Origin: Clavelina lepadiformis
Lineage: Eukaryota > Chordata > Ascidiacea > Aplousobranchia > Clavelinidae
Length of the DNA stretch: 64,000 nucleotides
Reading direction: 5' to 3'
Assembly: GCF_947623445.1 (NCBI RefSeq)
Contig: NC_135242.1
Location: 9,176,001-9,240,000, forward strand
The notes beneath the pieces were generated by a model that saw nothing but the letters and a program-made list of their open reading frames with translations, was not told the origin of the DNA and searched no databases. Shown here one piece after another: positions 42,710 through 55,500 of the stretch. Position 1 is the first letter of the stretch, and every line of letters starts with the position of its first letter. Position numbers and translations under genes: made by a program.

Positions 42710-44345
42710 GGCTGTGAACTCAATCGAGTTTCAAGTGAGTTCCAAGTTCGAGTTCAAAAAGGTTTTTAAAGTCCAAGTTCTGCATTTGAATTATTTTGAG
42801 TCAGTTCAAGTTCAGCAGTATTATTAAGTTTAACTTTAAGTTTTACTGATCAATTTTGGGAGTTTATTATATTTTCAAGCTGCAAAACTTGATGAAGTTT
42901 TTATTGTAATGCGTATAACAAACCACCAAAGTAGGGATGCATGCTATATAAACCTAAAAGTAGAAATAAAGTTGTACTCAACACATTTAAGTTGATGATT
43001 TTTCACAAACCAAATGACATCGTTTAATCTAAAAATTCAACATACAATAAAATTTATCCAGAACGGCTTGGAATATATTCACTTATAATGTCGGTTCGCC
43101 CATGAAGTCACATATCATCGAAATTGATTAAAAGCAAAACACGGTCGCAAACGACCAATTCAAATTTAAAGAATACATTGCTGCTCTCAGTAACAGATTT
43201 TATTTCCAAAAATAGAACGAGCGAAATCAAAGCAATTTAAAAAGTCTCATTATGATACGTAAAGTTGGTCAGCAGTAATAAATACTGTTTTTTGTTTATT
43301 ACACGATATATAATCATGTAAAAGAAATTTATTGTGCATCTGGCACCGCATGTAAAAAGTTGACACTTGGTTGTAAAAAGGTTGGTCATCTCTGTGTAAT
43401 GTTCTTTTTGAAAAAAAGCTCTACCATTATTGCTGACCTGCAAGTTCAAAATCACTCAAGCATAGCATAACATACCACCATGTTGTGCTCATAGGCACTA
43501 TCTTTCTAAATTCCAGGGCGAGTCTTAACATAAATTCGGAATTCCCCTAATTTAAGAAAGAGTTGAACTACTTATTTTTGAAATGTAGGATACATAGGTT
43601 TCATCGCAAATTTAAAATTAAACTGAAAACAGCGGTAAGAGAAAATGGAATCAAAGTTTTTAACACCTGACTTGATCAGACCTGACGTTTACATTTTTGA
43701 CGATCAGTTTACGTTTACATTTTTAACAAATGTGTATGTTTTGTGGTTTGTAAAGTAAAAGACAATGGTTGATTAGTTTTTAAATTTCAATTGTTACTGT
43801 TGCGTTTACAGTTTCATTGTTACCATTACCATCACGCACTAAATGCAAGAAATTCAATGCGTAACTTGTAATAACACTGCTTGAAAGACGACAAGACAAG
43901 CACCCGAAAAGATTAACTCGAAACCTGGGGCTTGATTGCGAGTTCTACATTGAAACTATCTAATAAACTTTTTTTCTTTTGGCACAAGACTCACCAGCGA
44001 CACCTCGTATATCCTGTTGCGTTGTACTAAATCGGTTCTGATTAAAAGCCATAGGTTAATTATTAGAAAAAACTAAAATCCAAGGGCAGAAAATGCCGCT
44101 CTACTTGCCCGCCTTAGGCGTCTATGGTTGTGCCTCATGTGCGCCCATTGAATGGAAGGTAAAGGGTTAGTCCAACCGCTTTATGGTACAGCACGCTCGA
44201 TTTTAGTGTTTCTGACGCAGAAGTTAGAAATTTTTTTATTTTTCAAGATTACTCAGATACTCAGTTAATGAACTCGGACTCGATCGATATTTTTTCGAGT
44301 TCAGAAAATTTCATTTTGCAAGTTTGAGTTCAATTCCACCTACCT
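42710..44345. mobile_element. Putative degraded hAT-like element (~1.6 kb)
   Basis: The left side reads CAGGGCTGTGAACTCAATCG with repeated CAAGTTCGAGTTC words. The right side near 44240-44345 has inverted counterparts (GAACTCGGACTCGA, TTTGAGTTCAATTCCACC). No coding sequence or clear duplication identified, so boundaries are approximate. Confidence 0.45.
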
Positions 44346-44559
44346 ATTTTCGAATTCCACCTATTTCGACATACACTGATTTCATCACTTCTCTTCTCAC
44401 AAGCTGTCTCTTTGTCATGTCCTATAACTGTATGTGGAGAAAACTGGATTTAAGTGTAGGATAACCATAACTAAAACTGATGGATGCAATGCTGCTCATA
44501 CTGACTCGATAACACTTTATACAAAGCTCATTGTGACTGAACCGTGCTAACCCAATATA

Positions 44560-45310
44560 CAGTCGAAATCGGTTAATCACATATCGGTTAAAGGCATAAA
44601 TCGCTTTATAGCATAGCATTGCATAATCCCAAACCATTCCCATTCACTTGTGAAGAAAATTCAACGGTTAATCGCATAAGGGTTAATCGTATAAATCGGT
44701 TAATCGAATAGGAATTCTTGATTGATTTGTAGACTTGTATCACTTAACCGCATATTTCCTTTGATGAAGTGTTAAGTTGCTGAAGATTATCCTCACCAAT
44801 AAACAAAAATCATCGCAAGATCTCCCATAACCCGCAGCGATTAAATACACGACAAGACACTGAAGACAGCAGTTGTGAATTAAAGACAGCTGTGATTAAA
44901 TTCACCGCAAGGCTGAAGGCTATAGAGACAGTAGCACGTAAATGATTTGAACAATAAAGTAAAACTTCACGAAAAAAGGCCTTCTCTACAGTGATTATGA
45001 ACCACAAAACTACGTTTCATTTAAGGATTGTTACGGATCGTTACATCACAATAGAACAACAAGACTAATTTTTATTTAAGGATTGTTACGTCGCAAAGCG
45101 CAAACCACTGCAGAAACATAGCATACCTGTACTCGAAATCGAAAAGAAGGAAGCTCACTTGTTGCGTCATTCCAAAAATCGGCGGAGGAGCAAGAATGCG
45201 TGCGCCGGTGTTTAAAAGAGAATAGCGGAGAAAATGTAGGAAACGCATACATCGGTTAATCGCATAAAAAAGCTTGGCAAATTGACTATGCGATTAACCA
45301 ATTTCGACTG
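44560..45310. mobile_element. Non-autonomous pogo/Tigger-like MITE, copy 2
   Basis: It starts CAGTCGAAATCGGTTAATC and ends GATTAACCAATTTCGACTG, flanked by TA on both sides (44558-44559, 45311-45312). Subterminal 'cttggcaaattgactatgcg' is the inverse of the left arm of copy 1 at 32-838. No transposase. Confidence 0.85.
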
Positions 45311-45444
45311 TATAATAAAATAAAAAACAGAATATAAGATGGAACTCTATAGAGTTTAATATTACTTTTAAATCTTCTACATAAGCTTGCTTTCTGACGT
45401 GTATTAAGAGGTGTACCTCTAAACGTGTAAATTTTACCTGTTAG

Positions 45445-45517
45445 TACACTTGTTGAAGCAAACTTATGCCTGTGAAAGTTCTTGTCTAAGAATTCAAAAT
45501 AAAAGTTAACCCTAATT
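45445..45517. repeat. Dispersed repeat tail (family shared with 19397)
   Basis: 'gttgaagcaaacttatgcct' then AAGAATTCAAAATAAAAG then TTAACCCTA, matching the copy in the RUVBL1 intron. Confidence 0.5.
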
Positions 45518-46270
45518 GCTTTATATTGAGTTATTTTACTTTTTTGCATGACAAAAACAACCGCTTTTATGGGCTATTTCTGGTACTGTTTATTTGAATA
45601 CTTGTGGGAATTGTATTCAATATATTAATGACTTTCCATCCATATGTTGCAGTAACTTCAAACATTAACATTTAAGATTACTGCAAGAAGTGTTGTCTGG
45701 CCATGAAGAATTCACTTGACCATGAAAAAAAGAGGAGACGAGAAAAGAGAAATCAAACGCCGAGGTCGGCATTGAAATAGAATGCTGAGATCGGTGGTTC
45801 CCATTCAGAACTAGCCAAAATGAAAATAAAGTATACGTTTTTTGCATTCCATAAGATTTTTTGTATCCTACCTGCCTACAAGCCAGACTGCAGCGTATGA
45901 TAGTTTTCGCTGAAATCTCGGGTGTGCAGAAACAAAGTTTTAGGGTGCAGGTGGGCAAGAAAGCAGCCAGTGTGCTCCTTGACTTATGGCCCAAGTGTTT
46001 GTGGTGGGCAAGGTGCGGCCTTTAATACTAATAAACAGAGAAAAAAAATAGTGTCTCCTTTATTTTAGAGAGATCACTATTCTTTCGTTGTGCAATATCG
46101 TTTCGGCCAAAATGTACTGCTTTAACGTTTGTCGGTTCGGTAGCCGAGTGCTGGTCTCGTAATACATTTAATTTAATTCAATACATTTAATGTTTTCACC
46201 ATGTGCATTTGTTATCGTTACTCACTTGTCGTTATTCGAGTTAAAGCATATCAGATTTATTAAAGTAAAG

Positions 46271-46590
46271 ATGCCTGGGAAAAGGAAAACTTCACAAGTG
46301 TGGGAGTGTTTTATATTAATTTATTTCATTAAAAATAATAACATTAAATTTTCAATTTTAATTACATTAGTAATAGAGTTGCAGTGTGTAAGCACTGTAA
46401 AGAAGAAATGAGTCATTGTAACAGTACTGAAAGTCTTATGAAACATCGAAAGACTAAACATGTGTATTTGGAGTTAAGCAATCAATCGGGTGATAAAACA
46501 ACTGATGGATGCAAATCAGAACCAGCACCGAAGGAGCAGAAATTAACGTCGTTTATGGTATTCTTGATTCGGTTTGAGCATTCGGAATAA
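46271..46590 (+). pseudogene. BED-type zinc finger relic (hAT transposase N-terminus)
   Basis: MPGKRKTSQVWECF supplies the aromatic part of a BED finger. CKHCKEEMSHCNST, then LMKHRKTKH, supplies its C..C..H..H ligands. The two halves are separated by about 70 bp of AT-rich sequence (46312-46382) ending in a possible acceptor (GAGTTGCAG), so either an intron or an insertion splits the domain. No RNaseH-like transposase domain follows, and the frame ends at 46590. This could be a relic of an autonomous hAT driving the short elements in the window. Confidence 0.55.
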
Positions 46591-46627
46591 TTCTAGAAAA
46601 GTAAATTATTCTGAATCGCCTATCCCT

Positions 46628-46706
46628 AAGTGCACAACCAAATGACATCACAACTTGAGTAGCTGCCCAGGTCTAGTATATAAATGCATCCTTTGGTTGT
46701 GCACTT
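46628..46706. repeat. Inverted repeat, 15-bp perfect arms
   Basis: AAGTGCACAACCAAA (46628-46642) and TTTGGTTGTGCACTT (46692-46706) are exact inverses around a 49-bp loop. Unassigned; possibly a small MITE. Confidence 0.7.
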
Positions 46707-47326
46707 CTACACTAGACCCCTATAATGGTTCTAAAGGCTTATAGCATCATGACTTTCACTCCAATCAGTTAATGGCGAAAAATAAACAATATAACAAACA
46801 TGCACGATGAACTTTTTATCTTCATTTTAATTTACTGTATAATAAACAAACAAAAAGGTGAGGTTTCAGTTCACGCCAACAGTCCAAAACTTGTGTCCTT
46901 ACACCGCTGCAAGCATAATTTCACGTAAAAAACTGCTTAACTTTCCCGTCAGGGTCCCTGTTTAAAAAGTATGTATGATACGCTGGAGATATCCAGCGTG
47001 GCGAAGGAACAAATATTGTTACACCACTGGCAAGTGTATTGAAATTTCCTTAGTTTTATGACGGTTGTAACTTGACTGTAACAGCGCCTCGAATAAGCAG
47101 GGCGAAATCTACTGCTTTCGAATCGACCCCATTTATAAAAATAATAATTATTTGCGGCAGAAAATAAATATAGCTTTAATATTGGCATGATGAAATCATA
47201 GACCTTATTTAGGCGTACGCTAAATCTCACTGTATAGTGTAAAGTGTAGCAGCTGCTTCCATGAAATTCATCAACGTGCACATCCAACTTTTTTATCTTC
47301 AAACCAATTTATAATAAATAAGGCAG

Positions 47327-47855
47327 CGCCTATTTCACTGGCTACTGGTTACCGAATTTGGAAAAAGCTACTTCGGTAAACGGCTAGCTGGTTACACAAT
47401 TCGTATTTTCTTGCTTTGTTAAACGACGGGCGGTGTAGTAGACGCTTATTTTTCCAGCCGCTGTTTAGCGAAGTTGGAAAATACAAACACGGTAAACAGC
47501 AATTACGCTAGTCAGTAAATTGAAATGTATGCTAATTTTCAACTTAAAACGACATACTAATTTTTCTAAAGTGTAAATTTATCTAAAACTAACTTACTCC
47601 AAACTAAACTCTCACCTCTCATGAATAAATTACTTCAAAAATACATTTGGACAAAAAAAAAAGTCAAACATTAACTAGCCTAGCCTAGAATCAAACCCGT
47701 GACCTCCAGCATATGAACTCCATTATTAACCACTAAGCCACTGTTTAGCTTTTTTATTCTCATCCAAAACGAGAGTGATACACCATCAGCGAAAATCTGC
47801 CGGCAACCGTATTGTGATTCAGCAACTTCAGTAAACGGATGCCGGTGAAATAGCC
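47327..47855. repeat. Dispersed inverted-repeat element (~530 bp)
   Basis: The left end GCCTATTTCACTGGC matches the inverse of the right end GCCGGTGAAATAGCC. Internal words such as GGTAAACGGC and GTAAACAGC recur. Partial relatives occur at 25955-26060 and 51087-51130. No coding capacity. Confidence 0.55.
47687..47755 (-). repeat. tRNA-like Pol III unit (SINE head)
   Basis: The minus strand reads GTGGCTTAGTGGTTAATAAT (A-box-like), then 'gtcacgggtttgattctag' (B-box-like GGGTTTGATTC). The anticodon arm and acceptor stem are not intact. It lies inside the 47327-47855 element. Confidence 0.5.
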
Positions 47856-49920
47856 TAGGCCTAAGTCATTTCGAATAAAAACAAAGAAAGACTGGATAAT
47901 TGAACGCCAAATTATAATAAATAAACAAAAAATTAAAGTTTTTGTACACGCCATCATGTTAAAATTTGCATCTTTGCACGTACGATTTATCGTCGAAAAA
48001 AGTACGGCCTGTGTTAAAATGCAAGCTTTCCATACAGGTCGCGACGTTGGGGCCGTAGTCGTAAATTGCATTAATCCAGTACATAAATTTCCAGACTAAA
48101 TCAGAGCTTGCAACTATGAGTATTGTACAAATGCGGAATTGTCGCTAAAGTCTTAGCTTTCGGGATAACTTAGCTGCTGCTGTCAAGTGCCATGCATTTC
48201 TGCAAATTGATTAAATTGCATGTTTCAGGAAACGTTGATGAATCCAGTTGACTCTTTAGTCTCTAGCTCAAGTGTCCAAGAGTTTTAATCATAGACACAT
48301 TATAAATAACTACCATAGTTATAAATAGGATGTCTATGATTTAAATGCGAACGGCACAATCTTTGTACAGTATACCGAAGGACAGCGATTTTAGGGTTTA
48401 ACTTTGGTGACTACTAAGGAGTATTAAGAGATCGTAGTTATGTTATCAAAGTATGTGAAATTAACCATAGCTGTTTAAACGAATTATATATTAATAACAT
48501 ATTGTGACAACCGAACCGCAACCACGTGATTTTATGTTACGACAGAAGCCTACGTGTGGAAAACATATACATCGGGAATGATCATGTGAAGACCGCGTGA
48601 TCAGAAACAGAGAGAAAAGATCTTACCTCGACTGAACTGGTACAACGATTGGTAAACACACACGTGGGAATTGAGAGGCCAAAATTAGCCAAGATGGTGG
48701 AAATTTCGAAGTCAACAACACAATGAACAGAAGAAGGATTTATGCATCACAAACAATTTACGTCATCATATAAATAAACGATGAATTTCATTTTTTAGAT
48801 ATAGAGAGACAGATAGAGGAGAAATGAAAAGTTAATCTTATACCGTAAAACAAATGTATTCAAAGCAAACGTCATTACTACGATCGGGCGACTGGAAGTT
48901 ATAAATAAAAAGTGTATTCTGTTTGCTGCTGTTGTGTTTATTTCCTTGCAGGCGATTAAATCAATGAGTAAGTGTGCGTTAAATTGCATTTATTTATTGA
49001 TGTAAGCGGAACCACCAAACTTCACGGTTAGAAGAGAAAGAGACTCATCAGTCGACAAAAAGGATAGCTAAATCCACGACAGCTATCTATTGTGACGTTT
49101 AATGGACTTTGCTTAAGTTAAGTCGTTACGAGTCAAAGTGACGTCATAATTACGTCAAATACGACTAGGCAACCAAAAAAATCAAAGCGTCATAATATCT
49201 TTTAAATATCGAAATACAGTACCTACTAAATATCTTTTCTGATGTAAGTTAAATCTAAAAAACTAAACACTACGCCGCTGAAATCAAGGTTTGGCATACC
49301 CGTTCTAGCTATTGTAACCGCCTAAACTTACCATTGAAATGTGTGACCTGCAGATGGTAAAGCAGTTGCTTTCCAAAATAATCGGTATGCGCAATGACGT
49401 GATAATACGTTGTGTCTGATTGGTTAATGTTTGTTATTGTGCTGAAGGGTTACTGATTGAATAGCGGTGTAGCCTATGTTGCAAAAATCTGGCATACGAA
49501 TTGATAAATTTCACACAACATGTACTTAGGTACAATTATATCTATGCTGCCTTTCAGTGGTGTAAAATTTGCCACCGAACATAGGTTAAACCAGACGACA
49601 ACTCACCGATAATGAATTTTTAGTCAGCGGCTTGTGCAAGTTTACCAAAAATTAAAATACTTTCCTTCAAAATCAGCGCCATGCCAGTCGAGGCATTCCT
49701 TTCGCACATAGAATTTTGGTTTGAAACACCTTTTCCCATAAAATGTCGAAATGTCTCGGGGGCTTGAGCGATATGAGGCATCATCGCCTAGTTTAAGTCG
49801 TGCAAAAACTTTCTTCAGTCCGAGAGTAAAGATTAATTTAATTATCATAAGCTACTGGTCATACCATACCAATACAATGATTCTACTGCTTGCTTGCTTG
49901 CTTTAAAGCACTTTACTCTT
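47856..49920. other. Intergenic, nothing identified
   Basis: AT-rich sequence with no supported gene or clear repeat boundary. Confidence 0.5.
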
Positions 49921-49924
49921 CAAA

Positions 49925-50145
49925 AGTCGTCGGGTTTGTAGTGGTTAGAGAGTTCAGCACTGGGCTTGCAACAATGCGGCCCTTAGCGATACCCAGTGGC
50001 GCTAATGTAATGCCTTTGGGTAAGGTCACCCCATTCGTCAAGGATTAGCCCATAGGAAAGGGAAAAAAGATTGCACGGATTACCCATTCGTATGGGCTAA
50101 AAAGAATATTTCCATCTCTTGAAATAATTGTTGTAAGGCTAATCG
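49925..50145 (+). repeat. tRNA-derived SINE, near full length
   Basis: The head has an A-box-like GTTTGTAGTGGTTAGAGAG and a degraded B-box 'cttagcgatacccag'. The body includes 'cattcgtcaaggattagccc' and 'ataggaaagggaaaa', and the end 'atttccatctcttgaaataa'. Head and body correspond to separate pieces at 29325-29440 and 29885-29990. Confidence 0.65.
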
Positions 50146-52589
50146 TGTTCGAATGAGGTAATCCATTTGGGCACGTCACATTGCTGGTAGCTGTGTAGAA
50201 AACAGACAGCATACGTGAATTTACAGTGACTTCATTGCATCTACAGTGTAATAAATAGTGTCATCCCGCATATAAGCTAGGGTGCTTGGCCTACATAGGC
50301 CTAAAACAATTGGCGGTAGTTGAAATACAGGACCCTGTATTGGCCTATAGCCTACATAATGTCCTTTGTAATGAAATGACTTATGCCTACAGATTATATA
50401 GGTATATAGTCTAGGCCTATAGTACGGGCTACCAGTATTCCAGTACTGCACCGACACACTAAAATGTTTGCAAGAAGGCCTATATGCCCTATAACTAACT
50501 TTGAAACACACTTCAGTAGAATATTAAATATTGCATCTATCATGATGATTGTCAGCTAGTGGTGGTAAGCATCCCGGACTGCTGAGTAATTGAGTTTGGA
50601 GCTTTTTTCCCCATCATTAAGTATGAACATTCACCGAAAGCTGTCAAGCCCAATATGTGACATTAACGTTTATGAAAAACAATATTGGGTGCTTCCGTGC
50701 CTAACTTTGCAATTTGGGTGACATCTATCTCACCGACTGCCAGTTATACCCATTGTGGAATGCGTGGCAACTACACAATCAAGGTTTTTAAAGACTATGC
50801 TTGCTGCACCCGAATATTTCACATGTAGACACTACCTCTTGCAAACACAGGCCACAGTTTCTAGATTTTGCCAACCAAATTGCAAAGTGTACCCCACCCC
50901 ACCCCTACTCATCCTCCACCTAGTCATTCTAGTTTCAGCCATCTTGCACTTCTAAGATCTCGTTGAAAGGTGCAATGATTTCAGTGTGGTCAGATTCTAA
51001 ATTCAGAAAAAAACTACAACTGTACATGCCTAGTCGGTTGCAGCTTACGCTATTTGTATTTTGCTAGTCTACTTGGGTCTTGAAATAGACACTTATTTCA
51101 CTAGCTGCCAGTAGCCGAAGTAAGAAAATACAAATATGAAAAATGGCAGTTTGGCTAGTCTGTCACGTGGAAGGTTTGCTTCTCAGTATTTACGGTTCAC
51201 AGTTGGGTAGTTGTGAATATAACATTGATTGCATGCATTGTAATTTTTCAACTTAACGGTTACAGCGTTAGACAGAATAATCAACTTTTTCGTTACAGAA
51301 TCACAACCTTTATCTTTGCGCAGCGTGACTAGAGTTTAGTAACTGAACTTGTTTTTGTCTAAGTTTCAACTTTTTTATTTGAATTTTTTATATTGTATTT
51401 CTCGAATTTGAAACTGTATAGTGAATTTGAAATAGCTAACTACGAGCGGTAGCAAGCTGAGCCAGGTGCTTTAACTGCTACATCTTTGAGCTGGCATTTT
51501 GTGCAGGAGCTAATTTATAAGTACTAACTGTTTGAAAATCAAGGTCTTCCACACATCACACAGACTTTTGTTACCGGCACAGGATTTCAAGGGCTAGATT
51601 AAACATCATGGGTCAGCAGGTTGAGCTCCTGTGAGTCTTGCATAGTTCATTCTCCAGGCCCTGTGTACCCAATTGTAATGAAATGAACCTTGTAAATATT
51701 TGCTGGTTACCGTAGTAGAAAGTGTGGTGTAAGACTTAACTTACCTTAAATTGCTTAAATTTAATTTAAAATGTTAGAATTCCATGTTACTTACTTCATA
51801 AGCAGATAGAATTTTACTCAATTTTTATTATATATTGTTGGTCTACATGAGCAGATCTTAACCAATGGGCTATTACTAACCTATGCAATCCTTTTATGAA
51901 CAAAAATTATTTGCACGAAAACGTTTTCTTGTTTATGAGTATATATTGTAGGCTACTGCCACTGGCTAAACAGACCCAAAAAGATGTGGATGACTCACAT
52001 CTCACTGATTAGAACTTTCAAGTATTAAATATATTGCTGAGATATGTATACCTTGTGTTTGTGGCATATATCATATCAAATTGTCTGGGCAAGCAAGTCG
52101 CTGCAATGGTATGCAGGTATCATAAACAATAGACTACACTATGGTATGTACCTCCATGTTAATGCCTTGTTTATTCGTATCACCGGTAAGTTTGGTAATT
52201 TATACATACAGTACTTGAAAAACTCGCTAATATAGTTACATTAAATAATAATTATAATCTGCAACACTGTATTGTAAATTATGAATCATGACATAGGATC
52301 ATAATTTTTTCTTAACTGAGACAGCTATTGAGACCAGGTATTCTCAACTTTTGTGCAATCATATGCAGTATATTTTATATATACATTTGAATGTATTCTT
52401 TTTAGCTTTATTTTCAGATATAGGCTTCCCAGCTGATTCAAATTACACTACAAAATCTAACTGAGTTAGTAGTGATCTAACTTTGAAATGAATATTGCAC
52501 ACTCTTACATAACCCCTCCCTCTTTGTAGGATTGAATTTATTGTTGTAATTGTTAGACAAAAATATCTATAGCACAAGAATTTGCCTGT
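50146..52589. other. Intergenic, repeats only
   Basis: Holds TAGGCCTA-type palindromes (about 50290-50480), an inverted-repeat relative near 51087, and copy 2 of a dispersed repeat at 51968-52070. 52335-52352 looks like a lone hAT end (CAGGTATTCTCAACTTTTG). No gene supported. Confidence 0.45.
51968..52070. repeat. Dispersed repeat, copy 2 (pair with 41478-41576)
   Basis: Aligned by eye to the first copy over about 100 bp, direct orientation, with scattered differences. Confidence 0.6.
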
Positions 52590-55500
52590 ATGTTTACTGC
52601 AAATGGAAACTTGACCTACGTGTCAAGAAATGGGAAAAATAAAAGGAGTAAGTACGTTTACTATATTTTACTATGTTTTTTACGTTTTTTATCTAACGTC
52701 TGTTTAAATGGGATAGCTAATAAGATAGTAATTAGTTTCTTTTCATACCAATTTCAAGCGTTAATACCAAGAATTTGTTAATCTAAATCAGGGTAGTCCT
52801 GTTATTTTTTCTACATGGGGCAGCAATAATAGTGGTTAGAGTAATCAATATATTGATATATCTTTTCCATTGCATAGGGAATTACAAAAGCTAAGTTTCG
52901 ATATTGGGTAAAAGAACCCAAAAAAAGAAAACGACCCGTTTACCTCTTTGGCAAAACATTTGGTCCAGCGTTGAAACCCAATGCAAACAGTCACATAGTT
53001 ACAAGAGGTTCTGTGGAAGGTGATCTAACTGCTACAAATCCTGAAATACCAAGCACTAGTAATGTTAACAGTTCTTGTGGAGGTGAATGAAAGAAATAAT
53101 ATAAGGAGATTTACAATATATTTCACATTTTTATGCTACATTTTTTCTGAAAATAATCACTTAACAGTCTTATTGAATACTGCATTTTAATTTTCATGTT
53201 ATCACAGAGTTGGAAGAAAATTTAAATTACAAAATCAGAAGAGAGAAGCTGTCTTCAGATTGGCGATTAGTTGAAGAAAAGTTGTTTAAGTTGTCCATAA
53301 CCCTATATTCTCCTGAGCGACGTACTTGCTGTGTATGCTTTGAAGAAGTTGCCAACATAATTCGTTGTGGAGATTGTGGGCCAAATGTATATTACTGTCG
53401 TCAGTGCTGGGATAACTGTCATTCTTTTGTTTGGTATCATTTGCCAGACATATGGATGGTAATTAATAATTATATACAAATATCTTTATTTTTGTAAAGG
53501 TTATTCACAAAAAGACCATTCATTTATCTGGATATAAAAGGCCATTAATGTTTGTAAACATTTTAGTGCTGTAGGCAGTCTTAAGAAATGTTTATTAATT
53601 TGTCTGTTGATAATCAACAATAATTATTTCAAATGTATATATATAATAAGTTAAATACATTCGTCTACATAAAATAATTTATCATACCTTTAATTAATTA
53701 CCACAAGAAAAAGTTGTCACTGGCAGAATATTAGAGGAAAAGAAACAGTAGCTTACATTTCTTTAAACTGGTCTAGACAACAATGTCATAGTTGCTTTTT
53801 GTGCAGTAGAATGTAAAAACTGTTTGGGTTAATACTGTAAACCAAGTATCTTTGCAATTATTCCTACATTTTTACCGGAATGTATCGAATAATGTTGAAC
53901 TTAGATCTCTGTTTACAATATTGTTGAAAACATTTTCACAGCTGAGAAATACAAAATGTGTCAAAAATGTATCTGAAGTATAAAAAGTAAAAGACAATAC
54001 TGGTGCCATATGTATGACACATTTTATTTCATGGCCTTCAAAAGATTCCCCTCCAACACATTTTTCAAAGCCCTTCCATTATACCACTACTACTTACTAA
54101 TAACACTTTTTTAAATGCTCAAACATCTCCAGGTCTCTGCAAAATCAGTAATAGCAAGACTGGCAGCTGGAGAATGATGTTTGTGCTTGTTCTTTTTTTA
54201 GCTGTAAGTTGTTTCAAATCGCTCAATGTCATCAATTATATCAATGATAGGCAGTTATTCAGACAAATCTGGAACAAAAAATTCTGTGCAACAAAGTGAA
54301 GCATCCAGGCATGATGAAATTATAGAATTAAAGTGGTGAAGGAGATTTTAAGTTAAGCATATATTTAGGGAAAACGTTTTGCAGTTCTTCGTTAAAGTTT
54401 AGCTGCTTCTGCTCACAATGTATCACAGAAGACAGTTGGAGTAAGATAAGGTTGTAAATGATTGCTTTTTGAGACAGCCTAAATATTTCAGTGTAGAAGC
54501 CATGTTACACGAAACCAAAAAAATGTGTTGTTGTGGTATTTGACCACATAGGAAAACAAAATTAAGCGGTAAGCTTCTACCCATGTTAAAATCGTTGATT
54601 AAAACAGACTTAGTTTTTTTACAGAACTATTCCTGTATTTCTTGTGTATGTACCAATATCACTTAGTTAAAATATCCAAACATCCTCTTGCAATTTTAGT
54701 CAACATATTACTTGTAACACATTGTTAATGGTATTATTTACACTTTACAGGGTAACATGTTTTGCAAAATGGTCACTCCGGTACGACTTTTGAAGAGATT
54801 TGATGGTCATGAATGTCAGTCAAGTTACACTCGACACATTACAGTGGTTGATTACAAAGGTATAATTTTTATTATTCCTTTGCATTTATTATAAATCATC
54901 TCTGCCATTCTTTCATCCATTGTTTTCTTGTTCATTGGCAAAGTTTGCATTTTAGGTTTTGAAAATGTGGTTTCTGTACAATTTTGCTATTGTGAGAGTG
55001 AGCCTGAAACTCTGTTAAGATTAAATCTGTGGACCTGTTCGCCCAAAAAGCCTAAACTAGCAGTATCCATTGACCTATTGGAATACTTTCGAGCCTTGTG
55101 TCTCGAAAAACATCTTTCCACTGAAGGATTTTGCCATGCTCTTGAAAATAGATTTTTGCGAGTACCTGGATATACAGCAGGGGTTAGCACTTTTTAGTGT
55201 TTTGTATTTCTAAGAAAATCCGAAACAACCTGTGGATGTTTCTTGTTTTTTTTGTTTTAGGTAAAGTCTTTGTCAAGAGTTTTGCTACAAGAAGTGGTTG
55301 AGGCATATAGACACCATGTCTATAAGCTGCAACATCTGCATGGTTTGGTCTCTTCTGATGATATAGATACGGGTACCCTGTGTCCAGCATGTGAAGGGGT
55401 AAAGCTAAGAAGTGTGATTGAAAGTTCCCAGGCCTCTGTGATCGAGTGTAAATGCTTGGCTTTAACTGCGTTTTGTTGGTAGAATCCTGAAGGTATGCGG

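Noticed and set aside
45665..45994. 109-codon minus-strand ORF
   Set aside because: No recognisable motif, no splice context, and composition like surrounding intergenic DNA.
28850..50030. Functional tRNA genes
   Set aside because: All tRNA-like segments lack intact acceptor and anticodon stems and share non-tRNA SINE bodies.
54000..54560. Minus-strand reading with a transposase-like feel (HKHHSPAASLAITDFAETW) in a KDZ-gene intron
   Set aside because: Could not be tied to a named family, and no terminal repeats were found; left as unexplained intron sequence.
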